Part shown: positions 40,692 to 49,908 of the stretch, piece by piece
Layout: each line of letters opens with the position of its first letter
Numbering within the stretch: the stretch's first letter is position 1
Assembly (NCBI RefSeq): GCF_000745185.1
Contig: NZ_JQNJ01000001.1
Location: 1,511,501 to 1,575,500, forward strand
Direction of reading: 5' to 3'
DNA from: Muricauda sp. MAR_2010_75
GTDB lineage: Bacteria; Bacteroidota; Bacteroidia; Flavobacteriales; Flavobacteriaceae
DNA length: 64,000 bases
Translations under genes and position numbers: made by a program
Notes under the pieces: model-generated
Databases searched by the model: none
The model's input: the letters and a program-made list of their open reading frames with translations, nothing else
What the model was told of the DNA's origin: nothing

Positions 40692-41903
40692 TCAATACTC
40701 ATCCAAGTGCTCTGGATATAAAAAGTTATTGTACGGAAAGCGTGTTACATGGATGTCCCTGACTTCATCGTAGACACGCTTTCTAAATTCGTCCAGGTTT
40801 TCTTTGTTGAGAGCCGAGATGAAAATGGCACGATTCCCAATTTTATTAAACCAGGTATTTTTCCAATCCTCAATGGTAAAATGAGCTGTGGTTCGCTCTG
40901 TGACCAAATCATCCTCAGTAATGGTTTCGGGCTTGTACTTGTCAATCTTATTGAAGATCATGATAGTTTTCTTGTCCGAACTCTTGATTTCATCCAAAAT
41001 TTGGTTCACTGAGGCAATGTGTTCTTCAAAGTTGGGGTGCGATATGTCAACCACGTGCAACAACAAATCGGCTTCGCGGACCTCATCCAAGGTACTTTTA
41101 AAACTTTCCACCAATTGTGTAGGCAGCTTTCGGATGAATCCTACCGTATCACTCAATAAAAAAGGCAAGTTGCCAATGACCACTTTCCGAACCGTGGTGT
41201 CCAAGGTGGCAAAGAGCTTGTTTTCGGCAAACACATCACTTTTACTTATGACGTTCATCAAGGTGGATTTTCCCACGTTGGTATATCCTATGAGGGCAAC
41301 CCTCACCAAAGCTCCCCGGTTGCCTCGTTGGGTCTCCATTTGGCGGTCTATTTTTACCAACTTTTTCTTAAGCAGCGCAATCCGGTCACGAACGATACGC
41401 CTATCCGTTTCAATCTCCGTTTCACCGGGACCCCGCATTCCAATACCCCCGCGTTGCCGTTCCAAGTGTGTCCAAAGGCCGGTTAAACGGGGTAAAAGAT
41501 ATTCGTACTGGGCCAATTCCACCTGGGTACGGGCATAACTGGTCTGGGCACGTTGGGCAAAAATATCGAGGATAAGACCTGTACGGTCCAAAATCTTACA
41601 GCGCAGTATTTTTTCGATGTTGTTCTGCTGGGCCGGGGTGAGTTCATCATCAAAGATGACAGAACCAATTTCATGTTCCGTCACATATTGCCGTACCTCT
41701 TCCATTTTTCCAGTACCAATATAAGTCTTGGGATTGGGCACCTCCACGCGTTGCACAAACCGTTTTTCAACCTCACCCCCTGCGGTATAGGTCAAGAATT
41801 CCAGTTCGTCCAAATACTCGGTTACCTTCTCTTCATCTTGACTTTGGTTGATAACCCCAATGAGCACGGCTTTTTCGTACTCTATGGTCTTCTTTTCTAG
41901 CAT
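40692..41903 (-). CDS. hflX: Ribosome-associated GTPase HflX
   Basis: A 403-residue GTPase that splits stalled or hibernating ribosomes. The N-terminal HflX domain includes PKTYIGTGKMEEVR and VIFDDELTPAQQNNIEK. The linker has the signature RQRGGIGMRGPGETEIETDRR. The G domain carries GYTNVGKSTLMN, DTVGFIRKLP and NKIDKYK. The length is typical. An exact -7 box TAGATTTG lies on the minus strand at 41927-41920, 17 bases before the start codon. Confidence 0.95.
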   Translation of the reverse strand: MLEKKTIEYEKAVLIGVINQSQDEEKVTEYLDELEFLTYTAGGEVEKRFVQRVEVPNPKTYIGTGKMEEVRQYVTEHEIGSVIFDDELTPAQQNNIEKILRCKILDRTGLILDIFAQRAQTSYARTQVELAQYEYLLPRLTGLWTHLERQRGGIGMRGPGETEIETDRRIVRDRIALLKKKLVKIDRQMETQRGNRGALVRVALIGYTNVGKSTLMNVISKSDVFAENKLFATLDTTVRKVVIGNLPFLLSDTVGFIRKLPTQLVESFKSTLDEVREADLLLHVVDISHPNFEEHIASVNQILDEIKSSDKKTIMIFNKIDKYKPETITEDDLVTERTTAHFTIEDWKNTWFNKIGNRAIFISALNKENLDEFRKRVYDEVRDIHVTRFPYNNFLYPEHLDEY

Positions 41904-42227
41904 AGCATCAATTAAAGTGCAAATCTAAGCAATGTTTTGAAAGCTGATTTTTTACATGAGGGTTTTATGGCTTATTCGCTGCGAAAAGCAGTATTGTTTC
42001 TAGAATTATACCGATTGTGCTCCGGATTTAGCCAGTGATAGAACACAATAAAGCCATTAAATTGAGGTAAAATTCAAATGAAGGAAAAATAGCACACAAC
42101 AAAAAAGTGAATTTTCACAACAGGTTTAGGAAAAAGAAGGTGCATTTCATCGAAAAAACCCTGTTTTTTATCGATGATTTGAGGGTTCAGAAATATATTC
42201 GTAATCCAAATCTTACCTAAACTTACT
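41904..42227. other. Divergent intergenic region, hflX to subtilase
   Basis: 324 bases without a gene. It holds the hflX -7 box (41920-41927). CATCGAAAAAAC (42148-42159) can pair with GTTTTTTATCGATG (42163-42176) with one bulge; this lies 52-80 bases before the subtilase ATG. TTTCATCGAAAAAA at 42145-42158 also occurs at 20921-20934 upstream of the zinc-ribbon gene. Confidence 0.45.
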
Positions 42228-44423
42228 ATGGACTACAGATTTCCTACAGGGGCTAAGGCAAAAATCTTTTCCATTTTCTTTGTGGTTTTGGGCATTTGTG
42301 CTGCGACTGGTCAGTCCAAAAACGCAAAAGAACACATTAAATCTACATATAATCAAGGTAAAATGGCTTCCATTATTGCTACAATGGAAGAAGAGCATCA
42401 TGCTAAAAATCAAAAAATAGAACAAATCCTTAAAGCGAAGGGTTTGGATAGAGCTGAAAAATCCGGTAATGGTTCTGAAATTGAACTAAAAGACATCGGA
42501 ACTGATGGCACCCTGCTTTTTTATACCACGCTAAATGATCCTTCTACCCAAACGGCACGAGCACACACGCTATATGCAGATGGGCTTTTAAATTTAGGTT
42601 TGGATGGAAGCGGCATGGAAGTTGGAATTTGGGATGCTGGAGCGGCATTGCCCACACATCAAGAATTTGATTCCCGTGCCACGAATGCGGACAATACAGA
42701 TGAAATTAGTCTACACGCCACTTTGGTGACCGGTAACTTAATATCTTCAGGAATTCAAGCAAGTGCCAAAGGGGTAGCGTACGGAGCACAAGCGTTGACG
42801 CATGATTGGACCCGGGACAAGATTGAGGTTGCCGAAGCTGCTGCAAATGGACTTTTGTTGAGCAATCATTCCTACGGAATTTTGTCGGACCGGGTTCCTG
42901 ACTGGTATTTTGGCGCTTACATTAAGGTAGCCCAAGATTGGGACCGCATCATGTTCAACGCACCCTATTATTTAATGGTGACCGCAGCGGGTAACAATCA
43001 AAAATCCTTTGACAATGCCACCCCTAATTTTGGGAAAACAGCGGATGGTTTTGATTTGTTATTGGGATTCACGACCACCAAAAATGGACTTACCATTGCA
43101 GGGGCCAATACGGAAATTGGGAGTAAAGGCGAATTGAACTCAGCCACGGTTGCAGGTTACAGTAGTTTTGGACCCATGGATGACGGACGCATAAAGCCAG
43201 ATTTGGCCGGGGATGGTTCCAACATCCTTTCCACCAGTTCCGAAACCAATACAAGCTACCAGATTTCCTCAGGAACTTCCATGGCGGCCCCAGGAGTTAC
43301 CGGTTCGCTTTTGTTGCTTCAACAATATCATGAAGAACTTTTTGGTTCTTACATGAAAGCTGCAACACTTAAAGGTCTTGCCTTGCACACTGCGGATGAT
43401 GTGGATGCCCAGGGTCCCGATTACAAAATGGGATGGGGCGTAATGAACGCCAAAGCTGCTGCTGAGCTACTTCAAAACAAAGAGTACACTACTTTGATTG
43501 ATGAAAAAAGCCTAACCGAAGGTGAGACCTATTCATTTACAGTTGTGGCGAATGGTTCCGAACCCCTGGTAGCGTCACTTTCGTGGACGGACCCAGAAGG
43601 GGAGTACATCAATAGGGGAGAGATGAACAGTACAACTCCTGCTTTAAGGAATGATTTGGATATCAGAATCACCAAGGCTGGAGGAATCTATTACCCTTGG
43701 CGATTAGATCCTGCAAAAGCAAATGATGCTGCAACTCGTGGAGACAACTCCGTAGACCCTTATGAACGAGTGGAAATTGAAAATGCGAGTGGAGTATATA
43801 CGGTTACCGTTTCCCACAAAGGAAACTTAACAAATGGTTTCCAAGATTTTTCCTTGATTGTTTCCGGGGCTCAGGTTTCCCAATGTTCCATTGAAATCCC
43901 TTCGGATATCGAATTAGTGACATCCACCGACGCAGGTTCAACCATAACTTGGTCCGAAGCCACAGAAACGCTTTTTGAAGTGCAATATAAAGCTGTTTCT
44001 GAGGAGGCTTGGAGTAATGAATTAACATGGGAAAACAGTTTTGATCTTTCCAATTTAGAAATGGGCACCGTGTACGAAGTACAAGTGCGCTCCATTTGTA
44101 CCGAGAATGCTGTATCGGAGTTTTCAGATGTATTTCAGTTTGAATTCAATGGTCAAGAAACGGAAGCTTTGGTTTACGAACCCTTGAGCTATGCCCAGGA
44201 TTTTGAAGTGTCTGTTTACCCAAATCCAGCGGTGAATTATTTGTCTATAGAGGCCGAACTATCACCAGATGCTCAGTACTCCATCATCACTACTTCGGGT
44301 AATGTAATCAAAAAAGGAAAGGTTGAGGATACCATCAATGTTTCTTCTCTTGCTTCCGGGTTGTATGTGTTGCTGGTGCAGGATCATGGAGGTGCTAGAA
44401 GTACAAAGTTTTATAAGAACTGA
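42228..44423 (+). CDS. Secreted subtilisin-like serine protease with type IX sorting tail
   Basis: A 731-residue S8 peptidase. A signal peptide (AKIFSIFFVVLGICAATGQ) is followed by a prodomain and then the catalytic domain. The triad is the Asp in VGIWDAG (about 131), His in SLHATLVTG (about 164) and Ser in SSGTSMAAPGVTG (about 349). A P/proprotein-convertase-like beta region spans about 430-550, and a fibronectin-III-like domain about 555-640 (GSTITWSEATETLFEVQY...). The last 75 residues are a T9SS type A sorting domain (VYPNPAVNYLSIEAE ... GLYVLLVQDHGGARSTKFYKN). The enzyme is exported across the outer membrane by the type IX system and degrades external proteins. Confidence 0.92.
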   Translation: MDYRFPTGAKAKIFSIFFVVLGICAATGQSKNAKEHIKSTYNQGKMASIIATMEEEHHAKNQKIEQILKAKGLDRAEKSGNGSEIELKDIGTDGTLLFYTTLNDPSTQTARAHTLYADGLLNLGLDGSGMEVGIWDAGAALPTHQEFDSRATNADNTDEISLHATLVTGNLISSGIQASAKGVAYGAQALTHDWTRDKIEVAEAAANGLLLSNHSYGILSDRVPDWYFGAYIKVAQDWDRIMFNAPYYLMVTAAGNNQKSFDNATPNFGKTADGFDLLLGFTTTKNGLTIAGANTEIGSKGELNSATVAGYSSFGPMDDGRIKPDLAGDGSNILSTSSETNTSYQISSGTSMAAPGVTGSLLLLQQYHEELFGSYMKAATLKGLALHTADDVDAQGPDYKMGWGVMNAKAAAELLQNKEYTTLIDEKSLTEGETYSFTVVANGSEPLVASLSWTDPEGEYINRGEMNSTTPALRNDLDIRITKAGGIYYPWRLDPAKANDAATRGDNSVDPYERVEIENASGVYTVTVSHKGNLTNGFQDFSLIVSGAQVSQCSIEIPSDIELVTSTDAGSTITWSEATETLFEVQYKAVSEEAWSNELTWENSFDLSNLEMGTVYEVQVRSICTENAVSEFSDVFQFEFNGQETEALVYEPLSYAQDFEVSVYPNPAVNYLSIEAELSPDAQYSIITTSGNVIKKGKVEDTINVSSLASGLYVLLVQDHGGARSTKFYKN

Positions 44424-44547
44424 TACAAGTTCAAGTGCAAGCCCAAGAAAATCAAGAGACAAGATGTTGGGTACCGGATGTTGGAGTCGTAATTTGAGAT
44501 AATAGTATTCGAGCTATTAGTGGAATTCGTGTCAACTCCTTAAAAGT

Positions 44548-45261
44548 TCAAACACTCTTGATTTCCTCATCCGATAAAAGCTCTTCATTCCGCAAGCGAA
44601 GAAAAACTTGGGCCGTGGTGACCACGTCCAATTCACAATACGAAATGATTCGGTCCAAATCCTTTTCCTGATAGTATACGTCCTTCACCATGCTGCCGTC
44701 CATATCTTCTTTAGGCGATGGAATCCCAAGCACATGCGCCAAGAGTTTTAGGGAAGTGTAGTGCTTGTAGTCCCCAAATTTCCAGAGTTCCATGGTGTCC
44801 AAGTGTGGTACTTCCCATGGCTTCTTACCAAAAAGGTCCAATTTGTAGGGCAGGTTGATGCCATTGATGACCATTCGGCGGGCAATGTAGGGAAAGTCGA
44901 ACTCCTTGCCGTTATGCGCACAAAGTAGGTGTTTGGTCTGACTGAAATGGTCTTTCAGCAACTGTTTAAATTGATTTAGGATATGGATTTCCTCACCGTG
45001 AAATGAGGTGACCCTAAAACTCCGAACATCGCCTTTGTGGGTAAAATAGCCCACTGAGATGCAAACAATTTTCCCAAATTCAGCCCAAATGCCGGCACGT
45101 TCGTAAAACTCCTCGGCGGTAAAATCTTCTTTTCGTTGATATTGGGATTTTTGTTCCCACAGGGTTTGGGCAACTTCGTCCAAATCGACAAAGCTTGGTT
45201 TCTGGGGCACGGTTTCGATATCCAAAAAGAGGATATGTTCCAGGTTAAGTTTGTAAAGCAT
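44548..45261 (-). CDS. PolB-type 3'-5' exonuclease domain protein
   Basis: A 237-residue stand-alone DEDDy exonuclease resembling the proofreading domain of family B DNA polymerases. Exo I is FLDIETVP, with D14 and E16. Exo II is CAHNGKEFDFPYIAR, and Exo III is ISYCELDVVTTAQVF with the Tyr. It probably trims single-stranded DNA or RNA 3' ends in repair. The MGMT gene ends 9 bases before it in the same direction of reading, so repair functions are grouped. Confidence 0.87.
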   Translation of the reverse strand: MLYKLNLEHILFLDIETVPQKPSFVDLDEVAQTLWEQKSQYQRKEDFTAEEFYERAGIWAEFGKIVCISVGYFTHKGDVRSFRVTSFHGEEIHILNQFKQLLKDHFSQTKHLLCAHNGKEFDFPYIARRMVINGINLPYKLDLFGKKPWEVPHLDTMELWKFGDYKHYTSLKLLAHVLGIPSPKEDMDGSMVKDVYYQEKDLDRIISYCELDVVTTAQVFLRLRNEELLSDEEIKSV

Positions 45262-45270
45262 GGTAAAATA

Positions 45271-45741
45271 TTAAAAGAGAGTGGTCTGCTTGGCAGGGCT
45301 CTCATGTTCCAACAACCATTTTTTTCTATGCAGTCCACCTGCATATCCAGTGAGGTCTCCGTTGCTCCCAATAACGCGATGGCAGGGAACCACGATCCAG
45401 AGCGGATTTTTACCATTGGCCGAGGCTACTGCACGTATGGCCTTTACATCGCCCAGTTGTTTGGAAAGTTCCAAATAAGAAATGGTTTTTCCAAAAGGAA
45501 TTTTAAGCAGGGCATCCCAAACCTTTTTTTGAAAATCGGTTCCGGATGGGTTGAGTTTGAGGTCGAATTGCTGCCGGGAACCTTCAAAATATTCCCTAAA
45601 TTGATAAACCGCATCTTCCAACACCTCAGGAATTATACCGATAGGTTTTTCATCATCCAATACGGATACTGATGCAAGTCCATCTTCATCCCCTTGAAAC
45701 TCAGCTATACCTATAGGTGTTTGTAAATAAGCAATTTCCAC
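45271..45741 (-). CDS. ogt: Methylated-DNA-protein cysteine methyltransferase
   Basis: A 156-residue suicide repair enzyme that takes the methyl group from O6-methylguanine in DNA. The acceptor is C120 in IVVPCHRVIG; helix-turn-helix residues RAVASANGKNPL and the C-terminal GYAGGLHRKKWLL are in place. The start is GTG, sharing one base with the TAG stop of the CNNM gene (TAGTG), so translation is coupled. Confidence 0.93.
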   Translation of the reverse strand: MEIAYLQTPIGIAEFQGDEDGLASVSVLDDEKPIGIIPEVLEDAVYQFREYFEGSRQQFDLKLNPSGTDFQKKVWDALLKIPFGKTISYLELSKQLGDVKAIRAVASANGKNPLWIVVPCHRVIGSNGDLTGYAGGLHRKKWLLEHESPAKQTTLF

Positions 45742-46862
45742 TATCTTAGTTTACGCTTACCTTCAATAATTCCCAATCGCTTCGCACGGGTCTCCCAGTT
45801 CTGTCTGGCGAGCATTTGAAGGTCTTCTACGTTATCACTTTCATCCATAATCTCCAGACCCAGCAAGGTTTCAATAACATCTTCCATGGTCACCAACCCA
45901 CTTACTGATCCATACTCGTCAACGACCAAGGAAATCTGTTCTTTTTTCTCAACAAATTTTTCAAAAAGCTCTGGAATGGGAATACTTCGGTTGGATACGA
46001 GTATTTCCCTTTTTAATGTTGAAAGCTTTTGTGAACCTCTTTTATTGATGATGGCCTCCATGAGTTCATCCTTTAAAAAGAAACCGGTAATGTTGTCCAT
46101 TCGGTCTTTATATAATGGAATTCTTGAAAAGCGAAGCGGTTGATTGGCTTCAAAGAAATCGTGGATGGTTCTGTCCTCCGATGCAATTTTCATCACCGTT
46201 CTGGGAGTCATTACATCTTTCGCCAGGATTTCATCAAATTTTAAAAGGTTCTTGATGACTTTGGATTCTGATTCCTGAAAAACACCTTCTTCATGGGCAA
46301 TGTCTGTCATGGCAGTAAAATCTTCCCGACTCAACACACTGCCATCGTGTCCTTTCTTTCCAATCAGTTTGGTAAAAAGCTGTAACAACCACAATAACCC
46401 CGTCCATTTTAGCACAAAGACCATTACGGTAAGCGCCTTAGCTGTAAAGTTGGCCAGCTGTTTCCAGTAGGTGGCCCCAATGGTCTTGGGAATAATCTCT
46501 GAAGCGACCAAAATTAAAATGGTCATTAGGGTAGATACAATACCTACCATTAAATCTTCTGTAAACTGAAACCCCAAAACAGTCCGTTCCGTTGTGCCAT
46601 ACAGTTCGGCATAAGCAACCTTGGCCTGCACCCCTACCAAAATAGCACCTACGGTGTGAGCAATGGTATTAAGGGTAAGAATGGCAATCAATGGTTTGTC
46701 CACGTCTTTCTTCAAAGATTCCAGAATGGCACCGTAGTCTTTGCCCTCCTGTTTTTTTACGTTGATGAAGGTTGGGGTAATACTCAACAACACGGCTTCC
46801 AAGATGGAGCACAAAAAGGAGAAAAAAATGGAAATAAGGGCGTAGAATAGTAGTAGTCCCAT
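45741..46862 (-). CDS. CNNM/DUF21 and CBS-pair membrane protein (hemolysin family)
   Basis: A 373-residue protein with an N-terminal DUF21/CNNM membrane domain of about four helices (to about 180). A CBS pair follows at about 200-335 (VMTPRTVMKIASEDRTIHDFF, LVVDEYGSVSGLVTMEDVIETLLGLEI). It lacks the CorC/HlyC domain that usually follows in Mg/Co export proteins. It probably transports or senses Mg2+, regulated by nucleotide binding to the CBS pair. The MGMT gene overlaps its stop by one base. Confidence 0.9.
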   Translation of the reverse strand: MGLLLFYALISIFFSFLCSILEAVLLSITPTFINVKKQEGKDYGAILESLKKDVDKPLIAILTLNTIAHTVGAILVGVQAKVAYAELYGTTERTVLGFQFTEDLMVGIVSTLMTILILVASEIIPKTIGATYWKQLANFTAKALTVMVFVLKWTGLLWLLQLFTKLIGKKGHDGSVLSREDFTAMTDIAHEEGVFQESESKVIKNLLKFDEILAKDVMTPRTVMKIASEDRTIHDFFEANQPLRFSRIPLYKDRMDNITGFFLKDELMEAIINKRGSQKLSTLKREILVSNRSIPIPELFEKFVEKKEQISLVVDEYGSVSGLVTMEDVIETLLGLEIMDESDNVEDLQMLARQNWETRAKRLGIIEGKRKLR

Positions 46863-46939
46863 GAATCAATAGTATTGATTCAAATGTAGCTAAAATTCCA
46901 TACCCTCAATAGGTTGGAGGGTCTCATTTTGTAAATGAA

Positions 46940-47797
46940 TTACTTAATATCCAAGAAAACTCCCAAGGAGAAGGAAGGGTCAGCATATATAATGCGACCA
47001 TCCAAGGCCCCTCCATAGTTGGCCGATACTCCAAGTTTTGGACTTATGTAATAGGCAACTTCAGCACCCAAGCCCACAAATTCGACATTATTGGCGAAGA
47101 TGCTTCCCTGATTGTTTTGGGCACTTAAACTTCCGTTTTTAAGGGATTGAATCACATCCAGTTTTCCGGCAACCCAAAGTCTATTGAAAAATTGCATGCC
47201 CAACTCCGCTCCAAACCGCAATTCATCAGAGAAATTTTGGGTGCGGTTATTATAGCCTGTGTACGCTTTGGCATAGGATGGAAAGTTGGCAACAGTGAAC
47301 GGAGAGCCTGCTGCTATCCGAAGCATTTGATTGAATTCGCCGTCCCCATTTTGGTAGCTGCCATCACTCCCTCCGGAATCATTTCCTGTGGGAAGTCCAA
47401 ATAGTACTGTTACGGACATGGCCAATTTTTCTTTCTGAATCAACCCATAGGCAACCCCCAAATCAATGTCGCCAATACTATTGACCGATTCGCCTTCGGA
47501 AATGAGTTCTCCTGTGGTTCTTGAAAAAATATCATTTTGATAGGTCCGTGCGAAAAAAGGAACATAGCCAACCACGTTCCAACGGTTGGTAAGACCATAT
47601 TCGGCGTAGAGATTTACATTGAACTGCCCTCGTGTGGCATTGGGCTCAATTGCCCCCGTATCAGTATAGTGCTGGTCCGCTTCAAGGTACCATGCAGACA
47701 ATTTGTAATAACCATTGCCTTTTTCGCGGGTCCATTGTCCGAAACACAAATGGGAAAACACAAAAAATCCGAGTAGAAGGAGGTGAAATTTTTTCAT
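46940..47797 (-). CDS. XagA-like outer-membrane beta-barrel protein
   Basis: A 285-residue exported protein. Signal peptide MKKFHLLLLGFFVFSHLCFG precedes a series of amphipathic strands typical of outer-membrane proteins in the XagA/OmpP1-like group: GYYKLSAWYLEADQHYTDTG, FNVNLYAEYGLTNRWNVVGYVPFFAR, IGDIDLGVAYGLIQKEKLAMSVTVLFGLPTGN and terminal SFSLGVFLDIK. It begins 18 bases after the DM13 lipoprotein gene, so the two form an operon. Function unknown. Confidence 0.8.
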   Translation of the reverse strand: MKKFHLLLLGFFVFSHLCFGQWTREKGNGYYKLSAWYLEADQHYTDTGAIEPNATRGQFNVNLYAEYGLTNRWNVVGYVPFFARTYQNDIFSRTTGELISEGESVNSIGDIDLGVAYGLIQKEKLAMSVTVLFGLPTGNDSGGSDGSYQNGDGEFNQMLRIAAGSPFTVANFPSYAKAYTGYNNRTQNFSDELRFGAELGMQFFNRLWVAGKLDVIQSLKNGSLSAQNNQGSIFANNVEFVGLGAEVAYYISPKLGVSANYGGALDGRIIYADPSFSLGVFLDIK

Positions 47798-47815
47798 GGG
47801 TTTCTGGGTGTTATG

Positions 47816-48508
47816 TTAGTAGATCTGTCCTTCAGCCACTTTAACACTAAAAGGCTTGCACCAATACAAGAGAAATTGATAGTTATTGATGCCGGTGTTT
47901 TTAATGGTGTAGGAATGTGCGCCCACAAATACGGTAACGGGGCCTACTTCTAGGGCTCCATTGATGGAGTTAGGGTTGTTGGTAAGATATAGATAGAGTC
48001 CGGGAAGACTGGATGAGGCCACATAGTCGCTGCTTATGGAGAGTATGAGGTCGGTCCCGTTGGCTTCCAATGTAAAGCTTCCTTCCAAACTGTACCCACT
48101 GGTTGTGGCTATGGTTCCACTTTTGCTGGATTCTTCGCCACTCTCCATGGCAATTGTGGAGATACGAATCACATTTTTGGCAACAATCGAATTGCCATCG
48201 ATGAGTGCGGATGCGGTGATGGTGGCCTCTCCTTCCGCTACGGCGGTTGCAATTCCCAGTTCGTTGATCGTGACAATGGATGCATTGGAACTGACCCATG
48301 TAATTGGTACATTTTCAGGTTGACCAATGCTATTAAGATAGGTGGCCTTGTACGAATGCATGGCCGACGTCTGCAAGTTGGAAATGGGATTGGTGATGCG
48401 AAGGGTAGGTTCCACAAAATCATCCACATAATCCTCTCCAATACATCCTAGACATAAGAAAGTAGCCATAACCCAAATGAAATGGGGCTTTAAAAAAATA
48501 GAAGACAT
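47816..48508 (-). CDS. DM13-domain lipoprotein with an Ig-like domain
   Basis: A 230-residue lipoprotein, with Cys22 in FLCLGCIGED. Residues about 35-115 form a BIG2-type Ig-like domain (VTWVSSNASIVTINELGIATAVAEGEATITASAL). Residues about 125-228 are a DM13 domain: TSGYSLEGSFTLEANGTDLILSISSDY, PGLYLYLTNN, and the conserved YWCKPFSVKVAEGQ with its single cysteine. DM13 has been proposed to have a redox role in animals and bacteria. Co-transcription with the outer-membrane barrel gene suggests they act together at the envelope. The redox idea is family knowledge, not shown here. Confidence 0.8.
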   Translation of the reverse strand: MSSIFLKPHFIWVMATFLCLGCIGEDYVDDFVEPTLRITNPISNLQTSAMHSYKATYLNSIGQPENVPITWVSSNASIVTINELGIATAVAEGEATITASALIDGNSIVAKNVIRISTIAMESGEESSKSGTIATTSGYSLEGSFTLEANGTDLILSISSDYVASSSLPGLYLYLTNNPNSINGALEVGPVTVFVGAHSYTIKNTGINNYQFLLYWCKPFSVKVAEGQIY

Positions 48509-48593
48509 TTAAGCAAATTTTTTGTCGAATACCTTCTATTAGTTAAGCAACGGCGGTAAAGCTTACAAAATCTTTTAAAAAAAGGTAAAATCC

Positions 48594-49895
48594 TTATGGA
48601 TTTGTGAACCGGGCCTTGTAGAAAACATCCATCAAGGCGGTTCTGATGTTAAGGTCATACAGATTTCTATGGTCCCGTGACGGATATACCCTATTGGAAA
48701 GAAAGATAAAGACCAATTTATTTTCGGGGTCGGCCCAAACAAAAGTGCCCGTAAAGCCGGAATGTCCAAAACTTTTGGGACTTGCCAAAGGAGAGGGGTA
48801 GGCTTCTTCCAACGGGAGTTCTGTGTTGTTGAGCAAGGGCTTGTCAAATCCTAATCCTCTTCGGTTTTCGTTTTGAGGGTATTGCACTTTGGTGAATTCT
48901 TTTACGATTTCAGCTGAAATAAGCTGTTGGCCATCCATATTGCCATAATTTTGATAGAAGAGCATCAGTTTCGCCAGATCATCCGCTGTGCCGAACAATC
49001 CCGCATTGCCTGAAACACCACCTTTTAGCGATGCATTTTCATCGTGTACCCAACCTTTTACCAAGTTTTTTCTAAAAAGAGAATCCACTTCGGTGGGAAC
49101 AATGGCATTCACATAATTGTTTTCTTTGGGCAGATATCCCAAGGTATGACAACCTAAAGGTTGATAAAAATTTTCATCCAAATAGATTTGGTAGTCGGTT
49201 CCCGTGAGTTGCTCAATCAAACTGGGGAAAATCAAAAAAGACAGTCCTGAATACACATATTTCTTTTCATCGGTAACTTTGGACCGATTGATGATTCGGT
49301 TCATCTTTCGTTCAAAACGATCATTGATGTAAAGCCCATCATAGACTTGTCCTTGAAATCGTTTATCGGATGAATCATGTATAAACCTCCTTTTGATTTT
49401 ACCATTTTTCCGAAGAACTTTTTGTAAAAATACGATGTAGGGCACTAAACCTGCTTGATGCGCCAAAATCTCCCGAAGCGTGAGGTCTTTTTTGTCCTTT
49501 CGGCGTCTCCAAGGTTTCCAATAGGTGCTGAAGGGTTTGTCCAAATCGACCTTCCCTTCATCCACCAACTTCATCAAAGCAGGGAGCGGCCCTAAAATTT
49601 TGGTGACGGATGCCAAATCGTACAAATCGTTCAGGGCAACAGGTTGGAGGCTGTCATAGCTATGGAAACCATACGCTTTATGGAAAATTACGGTATCGTT
49701 TTTGGCGACCAACAGTTGCGCTCCTGGAAATGCCAAACTATCAATGCCCATTTCCACGATAGAATCCACTTTTTGGTATATCAAAGTGCTGTCCAAGCCC
49801 AATTTGGAAGGGTAGGCGTGGATGAGCTCGTGCTGGGCAAACCCAATTTGGAAAAAAACAAATAAAAAGGAAGATGCAATAAAAAGTTTCTTCAT
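48594..49895 (-). CDS. Serine hydrolase, beta-lactamase class C family
   Basis: A 433-residue exported hydrolase; signal peptide MKKLFIASSFLFVFFQIGFA. The catalytic serine and lysine are S96 and K99 in ASVTK, with tyrosine in YVYSGLSFL and HSG in FGHSGFTGTF. The fold is that of class C beta-lactamases/DD-peptidases/esterases. The substrate is unknown; cell-wall peptide or ester cleavage is possible. It is the last gene in the leftward haem gene run, 13 bases after hemB, though its function need not be related to haem. Confidence 0.88.
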   Translation of the reverse strand: MKKLFIASSFLFVFFQIGFAQHELIHAYPSKLGLDSTLIYQKVDSIVEMGIDSLAFPGAQLLVAKNDTVIFHKAYGFHSYDSLQPVALNDLYDLASVTKILGPLPALMKLVDEGKVDLDKPFSTYWKPWRRRKDKKDLTLREILAHQAGLVPYIVFLQKVLRKNGKIKRRFIHDSSDKRFQGQVYDGLYINDRFERKMNRIINRSKVTDEKKYVYSGLSFLIFPSLIEQLTGTDYQIYLDENFYQPLGCHTLGYLPKENNYVNAIVPTEVDSLFRKNLVKGWVHDENASLKGGVSGNAGLFGTADDLAKLMLFYQNYGNMDGQQLISAEIVKEFTKVQYPQNENRRGLGFDKPLLNNTELPLEEAYPSPLASPKSFGHSGFTGTFVWADPENKLVFIFLSNRVYPSRDHRNLYDLNIRTALMDVFYKARFTNP

Positions 49896-49908
49896 GAAAA
49901 GAAAGGGG

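Noticed and set aside
40888..41538. Plus-strand open frame of 216 codons opposite hflX
   Set aside because: It is a mirror of the hflX coding sequence, rich in Ser, and hflX motifs are complete on the other strand.
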